This document shows positions 32,285 to 40,778 of a DNA stretch of 47,471 nt, piece by piece; the stretch's first letter is position 1, and each line of letters starts with the position of its first letter. The position numbers and the translations under genes were made by a program. The DNA comes from Natrialba asiatica DSM 12278 (lineage in GTDB: Archaea > Halobacteriota > Halobacteria > Halobacteriales > Natrialbaceae): the NCBI RefSeq assembly GCF_000337555.1, contig NZ_AOIO01000009.1, forward strand, positions 68,956 through 116,426. The letters run 5' to 3'. Below the pieces are notes generated by a model. It worked only from the letters and a program-made list of their open reading frames with translations, made no database searches and was not told the DNA's origin.

Positions 32285-32929
32285 GTGACGGAAGTCTTCG
32301 TCGACATGTCGATGTCGCTTGACGGGTTCATCGCCGGGCCGAACGACGGTCGAGAGAACCCTCTGGGCGAGGGGGGCGAGCGGCTCCACGAGTGGGTGTT
32401 CGATCTGGCGAGTTGGCGCGAGCAGCAGGGACTCGACGGTGGGACGACTAACCGGGACGCCGAAATCGTAGCCGAGTCCATCGAGCGGACCGGCACCCAC
32501 GTGATGGGTCGGCGGATGTTCGACAACGATGATGGGCCGTGGGGAGACGAACCCTTCGAGGGCCACTGGGGCGAGACTCCGCCGTTCCACGGACCGGTCT
32601 TCGTGCTCACCCATCACCCCCGCGAACCGCTGGAAATGGACGGCGGGACGACGTTCCACTTCGTCACGGACGGGATCGAAACGGCGCTGGAGCGGGCGAG
32701 GACGGCAGCCGGCGACGGGGACGTCCGAATCTCGGGCGGTGCGGATGTCGTCCGCCAGTACGTTGAGGCGGGACTCGTAGACGAGATTCAGATTCAACTC
32801 GTGCCCGTGCTGCTCGGCGACGGCATCCGACTATTCGAGCACCTCGACACCGAACCGATCGAACTGGAACGGACGCGGGTGGTCGACTCTCCCGACATCA
32901 CCCACCTTCGGTACAGCATTGTGGACTGA
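32285..32929 (+). CDS. RibD/DHFR-like protein, closing gene of the array
   Basis: The start is a GTG at 32285, tightly spaced after the SRPBCC stop. The 214-residue product is an intact DHFR-like member: 'VDMSMSLDGFIAGPND', 'GTHVMGRRMFDNDDGPWG', 'PVFVLTHHP', 'DVRISGGADVVRQYVEAGLV', 'VPVLLGDGIRLFEHL'. This is the yyaP/RibD-C group, expected to bind NADPH and a folate- or pyrimidine-like substrate, but mostly uncharacterised. It is the full-length relative of the deleted copy at 31111. Nothing on this strand follows closely, so it probably ends the operon. Confidence 0.9.
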   Translation: MTEVFVDMSMSLDGFIAGPNDGRENPLGEGGERLHEWVFDLASWREQQGLDGGTTNRDAEIVAESIERTGTHVMGRRMFDNDDGPWGDEPFEGHWGETPPFHGPVFVLTHHPREPLEMDGGTTFHFVTDGIETALERARTAAGDGDVRISGGADVVRQYVEAGLVDEIQIQLVPVLLGDGIRLFEHLDTEPIELERTRVVDSPDITHLRYSIVD

Positions 32930-33071
32930 TAGATGGTGGCGAGAGGGAGAGATACCGGACCAGTCTACAACGGAGTGAACGGTGGTTACCGAGGCGATCT
33001 CGGCCCGGACGGAATGACGAAGGCAAGATACGGAATAAGACCAGTATCGTTTTCGTCTGCCGCGTCGGAGC

Positions 33072-33545
33072 ATGCTCATGCCTGCATCACCCTCGTCGAC
33101 TGGCCACTCGTCAGCAGCTGTCTGGCCTGGCTACGCGGCGGGCGCGTGGGCGCTTCTCTTCACCCTTCCACACGTTTACTGGGCGCTCGGCGGTACTCTC
33201 GGGCTTGCGGGTCGCTCGATGACAGGGACGCTGTTGCTGGTGAATCTCGTCGCCATCCCGTTGCTTTTCCTCGCCGCGGGTGTCGCACTCGGAACCGTCA
33301 CGTTGTGGGGCCGGATAATTCCCCGCTGGATGTTGCTTTCCGCTGTCTGGGGCGTAAGCCTAATTCTGGGTGCGCGGGGTATCGGCGGTCTTGTTCAACG
33401 CGGCCTATCAGGCGGACACGATGGCAGTCAATCTCTCCTCAGTCTGATCGCCGACCCGTGGTTCGTGCTCGGAGGCGTCCTTTTCGGCATGGCAGCCGCG
33501 ACTTACTCCCGGAAGTCGTCTGTCCGAGAGAATCGGAGAACCTGA
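33072..33545 (+). CDS. DUF3995-like four-helix membrane protein
   Basis: The 157-residue protein has about four hydrophobic helices. 'YAAGAWALLFTLPHVYWALG' carries the family-like 'HVYWALGG', then come 'LLLVNLVAIPLLFLAAGVAL', 'MLLSAVWGVSLILGARGI' and 'WFVLGGVLFGMAAATY', with a basic cytoplasmic tail. This matches DUF3995, a small membrane protein of unknown role in actinobacteria and haloarchaea. It starts 142 bases after the array and could be in the same transcription unit or independent. Alternative start at 33078. Confidence 0.7.
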   Translation: MLMPASPSSTGHSSAAVWPGYAAGAWALLFTLPHVYWALGGTLGLAGRSMTGTLLLVNLVAIPLLFLAAGVALGTVTLWGRIIPRWMLLSAVWGVSLILGARGIGGLVQRGLSGGHDGSQSLLSLIADPWFVLGGVLFGMAAATYSRKSSVRENRRT

Positions 33546-33676
33546 TATCGACGTGTGTTCTATCCTTCGACAAAACTTGCGTTGCTTCCACCCTACGACG
33601 AGAAGAGTGGGTACGTATTCTGACTCCCGAGTTCTGTTGAAATCCTCAAGGAGTTACAGGATTGTCCCGTAGTTCC

Positions 33677-33877
33677 ATGAGACGAACCCCCAAAGTCGAG
33701 ATTTCACGTTTCACTGAGAAGGTAATTCATCTGGCACGCCGAGTCGTTTCTCGGTGTTCCTCGGGGTCCTCCAAACACCGCTATACGCTCCATCAGCACG
33801 TTGTTCTGCTCTGTCTCATGATTCGGAAAAATACGACCTACCGCGAACTACTTGACGAACCGATCGAAATGCCACGC
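33677..33877 (+). pseudogene. N-terminal fragment of an IS5-type (ISH) transposase
   Basis: The sequence reads 'MRRTPKVEISRFTEKVIHLA', then 'SSKHRYTLHQHVVLLCLMIR' and 'KNTTYRELLDEPIEMPR', the N-terminal domain of a haloarchaeal IS5-family transposase. After residue 67 similarity stops and the frame runs into unrelated sequence. The DDE catalytic part is missing. A left-terminal-repeat-like string (GTTGAAATCCTCAAGGAG) lies about 45 bases upstream. It is a truncated relic. Confidence 0.7.
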
Positions 33878-33943
33878 TCTGACCGGTCAATACAGACGAA
33901 GCAGTTACCGGATCTAGGGGTGTTATTCGGGAGCCGCCTGTCA

Positions 33944-34425
33944 CTGACAGATATACGTAGCGTAGAAGTCCTCATATTTCGATTCAAGTGTCTCGAAGCC
34001 AACTCTCCAGCATCGATTCGAGGAGGAACCAATACGTGCTGTATTCTTCCCGAAAATGGCGATGGTTTCTTCGTCAGTGACGGGTTTTGAATCTTTTTCT
34101 CTTTGATCCATGCATCAATCTCGTCGCGACTATCCAGCGGATCAATCCCGTAATCAGAGCATTCCACCCATCTCTAGCGTCTCTCCGATGTTTTTCAGTG
34201 CTTCGACTTTCCCGAAATTGGGAAGGTAATGGAGGGCGTCCTTCGAGAAGACGAATGATGCGGAGTCTCCCTTTATGCTTGTACCTCAAAAACCCACCGT
34301 GGACGGTCTCTATTTGCCGAATGCTGCTCTATTCGAGTTTCCAATCTATCACGTCTAACACCATCTCGGAGATATCAACCGCCACAACGCGCCCACAGTG
34401 TTCGGAGACTGCAAGCGAAAACACA
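33944..34425 (-). pseudogene. Degraded SAM-dependent methyltransferase
   Basis: Reading the minus strand in shifting frames gives an ordered methyltransferase: 'DVFSLAVSEHCGRVVAVDIS' then 'EMVLDVIDWKLE' and a stop, 'SFVFSKDALHYLPNFGKVEA' then 'LKNIGETLEMGGML', 'SRDEIDAWIKEK', 'PVTDEET', 'STYWFLLESMLES' and 'GFETLESKYEDFYATYIC'. These are motifs I-III and the usual C-terminus of a type-11 methyltransferase. At least three frameshifts and two stop codons interrupt it, and the first glycine-rich motif is damaged. It lies directly after the transposase fragment, which may have contributed to its loss. Confidence 0.7.
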
Positions 34426-34803
34426 TCAGTCTACTTCTCAAACGTCGGCTCTGTTGAGTTCCTCAGAGAGGAATAGGTTTAGATGGTTGTTGAGCGGCGT
34501 TCTATGTGCTTATCAGTTACCGTAACCGCATCTTTCTCCTCAAGTCGGCTCACGATATCCTGTAACTCAGTCGCGGTGTAGTCGACCATCGGTTTCGGTT
34601 CGTCAAGGGTAGAAGCGCTTCAACTGCGGGCTGTCGTATGGCACCCACCAAGTGGTCAAAGCCCTCTCATCAGAGAGCCATAGAACGACTTACACGGCAT
34701 TGATCTCGACCGAACGGAGCGGCGTAACTGCTTCGTAGGTGTGCGAGGTGACCTACCGAGTGTTCCAGAATACATATCCCGATTCGGATGGGTAATCGGA
34801 GCA

Positions 34804-35385
34804 ATGGGTAGTGAAAAGGAAAAGATGCTACACGGGGAACTGTACGACGCCGACGATCCGGAGCTCGTGGCCGAACGAGAACACGCACGCGACCTCACGA
34901 GACGCTACAATCGCACGGTGGCAAACGATAGCGGAAAACGACGAAACCTGCTAGAAGAACTCCTCGGATCACTCGGCGATGAATGTCACATAGAGCCGAC
35001 GTTTCGCTGTGACTACGGGTACAACATCCATGTCGGGGAGAACTTCTACGCGAACTTCGACTGCGTCGTCTTGGACGTGTGCCGAGTGAACATCGGACGG
35101 AACTGTCAAATTGGGCCGGGCGCCCACATCTACACTGCGACCCATCCGCTTACTGCAGACGAGCGAATCAAAGGGCCGGAATACGGCAAATCAGTCACAG
35201 TCGGTGACAACGTCTGGATTGGTGGCCGAGCGGTTCTCAATCCCGGCGTGACGGTCGGCGACGACGCCGTCATCGGATCAGGGGCAGTCGTCACAGAGGA
35301 CGTTCCCGACGATGTTATCGTCCAGGGTAATCCCGCGACGGTAGTGAAAGAACTGAACTCGACGAATGACGGTTATCCACAATAG
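34804..35385 (+). CDS. maa: Maltose/galactoside O-acetyltransferase-type protein
   Basis: The start is the ATG at 34804 ([20 protein letters not shown]); an upstream in-frame start would add residues foreign to the family. The 193-residue product has the N-terminal Mac domain ('[20 protein letters not shown]') and then left-handed beta-helix hexapeptide repeats: '[20 protein letters not shown]', '[20 protein letters not shown]' with the catalytic His, and '[20 protein letters not shown]'. It should transfer an acetyl group from acetyl-CoA to a sugar or other hydroxyl acceptor as a trimer. No sugar-metabolism genes are adjacent, so its acceptor is open. Confidence 0.9.
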   Translation: MGSEKEKMLHGELYDADDPELVAEREHARDLTRRYNRTVANDSGKRRNLLEELLGSLGDECHIEPTFRCDYGYNIHVGENFYANFDCVVLDVCRVNIGRNCQIGPGAHIYTATHPLTADERIKGPEYGKSVTVGDNVWIGGRAVLNPGVTVGDDAVIGSGAVVTEDVPDDVIVQGNPATVVKELNSTNDGYPQ

Positions 35386-35459
35386 CCACAGCCTGTACTA
35401 ACTGATGCAGTGGATAACCTAGAAAAAGTTCGACAAGCGAATTTCAAGCGACAGCACCT

Positions 35460-36653
35460 ATGAGAATTCATCTCTCCAACCCACTTGCAGACATCCAGCG
35501 ATCACAGACGGTCCTCATTATCTTTGCGAGTACGCTCGTGAGTGTGATGGGCGTCTCCCTCATCAGCCCAGCACTGCCGACGATTCAGGCGGCATGGAAC
35601 ATCTCGGCGAGCCAAGCGAGTCTCCTCATCTCGGCATTTACCTTGCCCGGCATCGTTCTCACGCCGTTCGTCGGGCTCATCGCCGATCGTGTTGGTCGCA
35701 AGCGTGTGCTCGTCCCTTCGCTATTCTTGTTTGGCGTGAGTGGCATTGCAGTCGTGTTTGTCGACGGGTTCACGACGCTTCTCGGTCTCCGCGTCGTACA
35801 GGGAACTGCCGGCAGTGCCATCATGAGTCTCACCGTGACGTTGCTCGGCGACCTGTTTTCGGGAGAACAACGGAGTCGTCTCATCGGACTGAACGCAGCG
35901 ATCCTCGCCATCGGCGCAGCTGGCTACCCCCTACTGGGTGGTGGCCTTGCACTGCTCTCGTGGGCTGCGCCGTTCGTCTGCTTCGCACTCGGTATTGCCG
36001 TTGCCGTCGCCGGGTCTGCAGTCCTCCCTGAACCTGAGAGTAACGTGAACTCGTCCGGACTCTCGTATGTCGCTAATGCAGCGAAATCGGTGCCAACACG
36101 GGCTGCTTTCGGATTGTACATTGCTATTTTCGGCATTTTCTTTATTCTCTATGGCGCACAGCTCACGGTCATCCCGTTCATTCTCGATGAATCCTACGGC
36201 CTTTCATCCGGAACGATCGGGCTGTTGCTCGGACTCCCGGCGGTGACGATGGGGATGACGTCTTCACAGGCGTCTCGTCTCATTCGCCATCTCTCGCCCC
36301 CGCGGCTCATCACACTCGGGTTTGTGACCTACGGTATCGGTATGACGCTTGCTGCACTCGCTCCCTCAGTTGTTGTTCTTGCCAGCGCACTGTTTCTGTT
36401 CGGTATCGGACAGGGATTTGCGGAACCAATTACTGATACAGCATTGAACACTCTCGCTCCTGATGCGTTTCGTGGCGGAATTATGAGTATCCGAACGAGT
36501 GTTCTTCAATTTGGAACGACTCTCGGCCCACCAGTGTTCGTTGCTGTCGCCTCACGCGTCGGCTACACCAATACACTCTTCATCGCCGGTATCGCTGCCC
36601 TCGCCCTCGGTGTCTCTGTTTTCAGCGTTCTCATGCTTTCAGATATTGTGTGA
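35460..36653 (+). CDS. Major facilitator superfamily transporter
   Basis: A 397-residue, 12-helix MFS protein. Motif A between helices 2 and 3 is 'GLIADRVGRKRVLVPSLF', and a central loop of about 25 residues separates the halves. Helix 4 contains 'LRVVQGTAGSAIMSL', the antiporter-like stretch of drug efflux members (DHA family). It follows the acetyltransferase after 74 bases on the same strand, so the pair may be co-expressed: a modifying acetyltransferase with an exporter is a plausible toxin- or sugar-export pair, but this is speculative. Substrate unknown. Confidence 0.85.
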   Translation: MRIHLSNPLADIQRSQTVLIIFASTLVSVMGVSLISPALPTIQAAWNISASQASLLISAFTLPGIVLTPFVGLIADRVGRKRVLVPSLFLFGVSGIAVVFVDGFTTLLGLRVVQGTAGSAIMSLTVTLLGDLFSGEQRSRLIGLNAAILAIGAAGYPLLGGGLALLSWAAPFVCFALGIAVAVAGSAVLPEPESNVNSSGLSYVANAAKSVPTRAAFGLYIAIFGIFFILYGAQLTVIPFILDESYGLSSGTIGLLLGLPAVTMGMTSSQASRLIRHLSPPRLITLGFVTYGIGMTLAALAPSVVVLASALFLFGIGQGFAEPITDTALNTLAPDAFRGGIMSIRTSVLQFGTTLGPPVFVAVASRVGYTNTLFIAGIAALALGVSVFSVLMLSDIV

Positions 36654-36674
36654 TCCACTTCACTTCGAACATTC

Positions 36675-36703
36675 TTGACATCCCCACGGCCTGAAGGCCG
36701 TGG
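36675..36703 (-). mobile_element. IS200/IS605-type right end, minus strand
   Basis: CCACGGCC-TGAA-GGCCGTGG is a perfect 8-bp stem with a four-base loop, preceded by TTGACATCC. On the minus strand this reads hairpin then GGATGTCAA, the same plan as the tnpB right end at 24584. The 150 bases to its right (to about 36850) are probably the rest of the relic; no tnpB codons are recognisable. Confidence 0.5.
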
Positions 36704-36847
36704 AATCCCGAACGTTGGGATATTAGGGTTTGCAGTCTGCCTGTTCTCTCGGTGTGAACCGTCCGCTCTCGCAGTCAAACAGGAAGACTCCAAGTTCCCA
36801 TCGATCCCAATCAAGCAATTCGAACCCTCGCAGAACGAGACAATAAC

Positions 36848-36955
36848 AACATTGTACACTGGTCAGAATTCGACCGCGGCGGCCACTTCGCTTCGATGGA
36901 GGAGACGGATCTCCTGCTCGACGATATCCGGAAGTTCTTCCGTCGATATCGATGA
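36848..36955 (+). pseudogene. C-terminal fragment of an alpha/beta hydrolase (epoxide hydrolase-like)
   Basis: Thirty-five codons read 'NIVHWSEFDRGGHFASMEET' and 'DLLLDDIRKFFRRYR' before the TGA at 36953. 'RGGHFASME' with the catalytic His followed by a terminal helix is the characteristic end of epoxide hydrolase and haloalkane dehalogenase-type enzymes. Nothing related lies upstream, where the IS605-type relic begins. The gene was cut and only its tail remains. Confidence 0.65.
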
Positions 36956-37119
36956 CGGGTGACGTTCTCGATCGGCGGACACTCAATCGAGCTCTGCTGG
37001 ACCGTCAGCTACTGCTTCACCGTTCAGAACTGTCTACCACCGAAGCGATTGAGCAACTCGTCGGTTTACAGGCGCAACACCCTGACGATACATACATCGG
37101 ATTGTGGAGCAGGTCCTAA
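36952..37119 (+). pseudogene. N-terminal fragment of a winged-helix DNA-binding (HTH_42-like) protein
   Basis: The ATG overlaps the hydrolase-tail stop (ATGA). The 55 codons read 'VLDRRTLNRALLDRQLLLHR', 'TEAIEQLVGLQAQHPDDTYI' and 'GLWSRS' and then a TAA. This is the N-terminal part of the YcaQ/AlkX-like winged-helix family (PF06224), which should be about 350 residues long and continue after 'GLWSRL'. Downstream frames up to about 37270 contain no clear continuation. The ATGA overlap shows that the two genes once formed an operon. Confidence 0.6.
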
Positions 37120-37335
37120 ATCTCAGCCCAGGAGTTCTCTGGAAAATCGGCGTGTTGGCGCTTTCCGAACTCTGGGCGACTGTTCCGGGCTAAAATGTGT
37201 GCCCTGGATGTCAGCAGATATCTCGCCTGTTACCCCCTCGCAGACTTTCGCGTTCCTCCACTTTGTAATTCTGATTATAGGTAAGTAACAGTAAAAGTCC
37301 CCGTTTGGTTAATTCACTCATTATATGGAACAAAA

Positions 37336-37340
37336 TATAA
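37336..37340 (+). promoter_or_regulatory. TATA box of the large lipoprotein gene
   Basis: TATAA in AAAATATAAGG lies 25-29 bases before the ATG at 37365, which predicts a leaderless transcript and supports this start. Confidence 0.5.
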
Positions 37341-37364
37341 GGCGGGCGGTTAGCATTATTTGGT

Positions 37365-39224
37365 ATGGTACACCAACCCACACACGGCCGAATACGGAAT
37401 ATCAGTAGACGGCAATTTGTAGCAACAATGAGCGTCGCAGCAGGGGGCGTCCTCGCAGGGTGTTCAGAGGGGGATGTCGAAGGGAAGTCGGAGGCAGATG
37501 AACCACCGGAGGAGCCGCCAGAGCCAAACGAGCAGATCACAGACGCACGTCGGATCGGCCCCCGCGATGTTAGTGACTTTGGATACAAGGAGCTATGGGG
37601 ATATCGGAAACGGCAGGCCGCCGAAACATTGCTTGCCGATCCCGCAGTCAACGACTTGGCAAGTGACTGGGTGGCCTCGTTCGAGGCGTACGACCCGTTG
37701 ACTAACCGTCTCGATGCTATCAGCATTCAGGGAACAACTGGAATGAGTGTCGACGGCGGCCGAGAGTCTGGAGAGTTCGAGGTCACAGCGGAACAGCGAC
37801 AGGTCGCCTACGGGCTCGTCGACCGTCGAACGGAGGAACTACGCGGACTCCACATCACTGACCCTCTCGACGTGACGTGGAACCGCGACTACCCAGACGA
37901 AGAAGGACGTAAACGCCACGAGTTCGTCCTAGATCACGACGAGGTCTGGAACCATCTTGAAGGGAACGACTGGTATCCCATGGAGAAGGCCGCAGAGATC
38001 ATCACCGCTTACAGCGATTTCCCCCACGGAGAAGTCTCGCCTTCGATGTACTACGTAATGCAGGACGGCCAGCTCAACGTCGTGAGCACGTTCATCCACG
38101 TTGCGGGCGATGACATCGAACTCCTAGATGTCGTCCTCATCGAGGATTTCACCGAGCATCCACCTCAGCAGATCGCCCGGGAGACGAACCCGGTCGGCGA
38201 GACGGTTCTCGGTTACGTGCCGGAACCACCGATGATGCAACGGCCGCAGATTACAGCCCCAAATGGCTTTCACCGCATCGAAAAACCCGATGAGATCATC
38301 GAGGAAGCAGGGTGGACCGTCGAGTGGTCTGGCCCGCGTACGGTCGGCGCAGAGGTCAATGCCAGCTACAACGGAACGCCGGTGTTCGAGTACATCGCAC
38401 CCGTAAGCACGTCGACGGGCTACGCCCTTCCGGAACGGAACGGCCGCAATACCTTCGAGTTCATGTTCCCCACCGACGAGCCAGTCTTCAGCGGAGAACT
38501 GCTCTACTGGGACATTCACAGCCCCGACTTCGGCGGTCCGGGGGTGCTCGGAAAGACGGATTATCCGGAGACACCCGCCCACCCACAGGGGTTCCGCCTT
38601 CGGACGCACTTCCATACCGGGGCTGTCCCTAACGCTCGTGACTTTCACTCCGGCCACCGGTTTGCACCCTACAACTACTATATCAACTATGATTTTTACG
38701 AAGACGGCGTCTTCATGCCGGTCTGGCAGCGCCAAGGCCCGGGCTACGTGACGGAGTTCGAGACCTATCGTGATCAGGAGTACGACGGTCCGACGATATT
38801 TTACGTCTCAAAGTGGGTGACACGGCCGACACCGGGGACAACAGACGGCGTCGAGACGCAGATCTTCGGCGGGAGCGAGTGGACCACGCCGGAGACCGAG
38901 TTCTACCTCGAGGGCGATGAGGAGACGCTGGTCAGGTTCCGAAATCCCGATGGCCCCGAGAGCATTACGCTGGCACTTGACGATCTCAAGGAGGTCGTCG
39001 TTGTCCGCCCCAAGGAAGACGAAATCGGTGAAGCGATCCGTGTACTCGATTCCGAAGCCGAATTTAGTTTCTACCACCCAGCACAGTACGTCGACGACGA
39101 ACCGATCCAAGGCGAAGAGGTCCTTGCATGGCTCCTCATGGAAGGACGGCCCGACGAAGTCTCTCACCCCTCCGGGATAACAACGTACACGAGACTCGGC
39201 GAGTTCACTCTCAGAGGATACTAG
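37365..39224 (+). CDS. Large Tat lipoprotein with possible copper amine oxidase-like domain
   Basis: The 619-residue protein has a Tat motif and lipobox, 'SRRQFVATMSVAAGGVLAGC', so it is exported folded and anchored by lipid. An acidic, proline-rich linker follows (residues 35-60). The main domain is beta-rich and has 'DFPHGEVSPSMYYVMQ', 'PNGFHRIEKPDEIIEEAGW', 'VEWSGPRTVGAEVNASYNG', a His-rich 'RLRTHFHTGAVPNARDFHSG' and 'APYNYYINYDFYEDG'. The last segments resemble the catalytic core of copper amine oxidases (metal His residues, an NYD-type motif), but the match is distant and the topaquinone Tyr is not certain. It could be an extracellular metalloenzyme. No operon partner is evident. Confidence 0.6.
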   Translation: MVHQPTHGRIRNISRRQFVATMSVAAGGVLAGCSEGDVEGKSEADEPPEEPPEPNEQITDARRIGPRDVSDFGYKELWGYRKRQAAETLLADPAVNDLASDWVASFEAYDPLTNRLDAISIQGTTGMSVDGGRESGEFEVTAEQRQVAYGLVDRRTEELRGLHITDPLDVTWNRDYPDEEGRKRHEFVLDHDEVWNHLEGNDWYPMEKAAEIITAYSDFPHGEVSPSMYYVMQDGQLNVVSTFIHVAGDDIELLDVVLIEDFTEHPPQQIARETNPVGETVLGYVPEPPMMQRPQITAPNGFHRIEKPDEIIEEAGWTVEWSGPRTVGAEVNASYNGTPVFEYIAPVSTSTGYALPERNGRNTFEFMFPTDEPVFSGELLYWDIHSPDFGGPGVLGKTDYPETPAHPQGFRLRTHFHTGAVPNARDFHSGHRFAPYNYYINYDFYEDGVFMPVWQRQGPGYVTEFETYRDQEYDGPTIFYVSKWVTRPTPGTTDGVETQIFGGSEWTTPETEFYLEGDEETLVRFRNPDGPESITLALDDLKEVVVVRPKEDEIGEAIRVLDSEAEFSFYHPAQYVDDEPIQGEEVLAWLLMEGRPDEVSHPSGITTYTRLGEFTLRGY

Positions 39225-39360
39225 TGTGGGACAGCATTGATATTTCGCTAGACTTCAGCTCTCGGTTGTATAGCGGTAGTGAGCGTCACTTAGAACAGTG
39301 GCCATTGCTGATGAATCTTCGTTACCTCTTCATCCGCCGTTCCAACAGCGGTGGCGACGA

Positions 39361-39534
39361 GTGACCGAAGTACTCAACGACGAATTGGTCGCCGACGCCA
39401 AGACAGGGCGCTCGCTGGTGCGAAAACTAGTCGTGGTGCAGGATAGAACCGATGGACGTACGTTCGATGGGCCAATCATTGATCTACCGGTTACCGACAT
39501 TAAGCTCTTGAAAGGGCCTGGCAAACGGAACTGA
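39361..39534 (+). CDS. Possible small protein, 57 aa
   Basis: A GTG-started frame reads 'VTEVLNDELVADAKTGRSLV', 'RKLVVVQDRTDGRTFDGPI' and ends with a basic tail. Codon use is fairly typical, but it has no recognisable family, no clear promoter, and the surroundings look decayed. It could be a C-terminal remnant of a longer gene. The rest of 39225-39677 holds nothing I can support. Confidence 0.25.
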   Translation: MTEVLNDELVADAKTGRSLVRKLVVVQDRTDGRTFDGPIIDLPVTDIKLLKGPGKRN

Positions 39535-39677
39535 GTTTTTCTCGCGAAAACAACAACTCTAAAGCAACTAGTCGTCGTCCGAGTTCGGTGAAAGGAATTG
39601 AGCAAGGAATTTTGGTCCCTTGTATCCCCGTTGGCTCATCGCCGCACGGCGGGTTCGTGTTGGGCGATTTTTCTTCC

Positions 39678-40307
39678 TCATATGACCATCATTCCTCCCA
39701 GAAACTCATAAAGGTTCTCATCAGTTACGCCAGTAAATGCTCCGTACGCTAAGCAAAGTAATCCAAGAACCAGAAGTAGCTGTGTTACGAGTAGATATGT
39801 GCCGTTTCGACGGACAATACGCTCGTTTTCATACATCCAATATGCGCAACTTCTTAACGCCTCAACCCGTTCCTTTTTCTCCGTATTTGCTTTCGAAATT
39901 ACATCAATAAGGTAATTTGGGCCGGGCCCCAGGTGCAAATCCGAGGCAGAATAGGTTCCGGCACCTGCAATTATAGATAGTAGCAGCAATCCACCACCAA
40001 GGACAGTTATTCTATTGAAAATCGGATCTGTACCTTCAACCTGCGCCGCAGCTACCAATAGTCCGAAGACAACCATTGTAATCCGGACTGTTCGCAGCGC
40101 TTTGTCGTCAATATCGTCAAGATCATCTATTTGATGATCAATGACATCCCGGGATTCAGAACACAGAAACCGAAGCGATTCAATCTCATATTCCTCAATT
40201 TCTGGGAGAGATGGCTGCTGTTCTGTCTCCTGTTCTGATTCGACTTCAGAATAAGCTAAATTAGGTGAGTCTTGACTACGATCTGTTTCAGAATCTCCAT
40301 CACCCAT
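39678..40307 (-). CDS. Haloarchaeal membrane protein with cytoplasmic helical core, 209 aa
   Basis: The protein starts with about 70 acidic residues (SEVESEQETEQQPSLPEIEE), followed by a short helix 'DDIDDKALRTVRITMVVFGL' leading into the first membrane helix, a second ('VLGGGLLLLSIIAGAGTYSA'), an amphipathic cytoplasmic stretch with a conserved-looking Trp-Met-Tyr, and one or two C-terminal helices ('YLLVTQLLLVLGLLCLAYGA'). I recognise similar haloarchaeal proteins without assigned function. The helix pattern resembles membrane effectors of the SLATT/PycTM type, but no partner synthase gene is near. The gene is AT-richer than its neighbours (many AAT, ATT, ATA codons), suggesting transfer. 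Confidence 0.65.
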   Translation of the reverse strand: MGDGDSETDRSQDSPNLAYSEVESEQETEQQPSLPEIEEYEIESLRFLCSESRDVIDHQIDDLDDIDDKALRTVRITMVVFGLLVAAAQVEGTDPIFNRITVLGGGLLLLSIIAGAGTYSASDLHLGPGPNYLIDVISKANTEKKERVEALRSCAYWMYENERIVRRNGTYLLVTQLLLVLGLLCLAYGAFTGVTDENLYEFLGGMMVI

Positions 40308-40778
40308 GCCAATCAGTCAATTTGCTTGATTTGTCTTATCTAATCTACTGTTTATTAATCTTACTAGGTTGGCGACACGCATTGAGTCGAAGTTGCAACG
40401 ATTTCTGTAGTTCTCGTCGAGGACAGTGACACGAATCGCGACTGGCCAGATAGAGATTGAAATGTACTCTCTGAGCACTTCAGTGCGGCCTTCGCTAGGA
40501 GCACACCTCTGGATTACGGGCGAGCGTGATGACGTCTTATGCTCGAGATTTGTGCGTTACTTCGGGTAGAAATTAGCCGTCTTCAAGGATCATCTTGCAG
40601 GGTCGCTCAACTCGTTCCACCTCAGCGTTCACCCTGCTCTCTGGTGTGGTAGCGTTCTATGACACCCTCGAATATTCTGTCACTTCTACCGACCTCGTCC
40701 CCGTTGACGTTCTTGGAGAAGTCCTGCAGTTCTTCGATGGACCGAATTGAGAACACGGAGTCCAAGTTGATAGCGAGT
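40308..40778. other. Intergenic stretch without a clear gene
   Basis: A 71-codon minus frame (40622-40837) contains 'SIEELQDFSKNVNGDEVG' and could be a small protein or remnant, but it overlaps the end of the sulfotransferase-like gene. The left part is AT-rich and holds the promoter of the membrane protein ending at 39678. Nothing else stands out. Confidence 0.35.

Noticed and set aside
23899-33877. Idea that the two IS5-type fragments are halves of one element split by an inversion
   Set aside because: Their orientations would fit, but the N-terminal piece and the C-terminal piece appear to come from different IS5 subgroups, about 100 residues are missing, and tnpB sequence does not continue at the right breakpoint.
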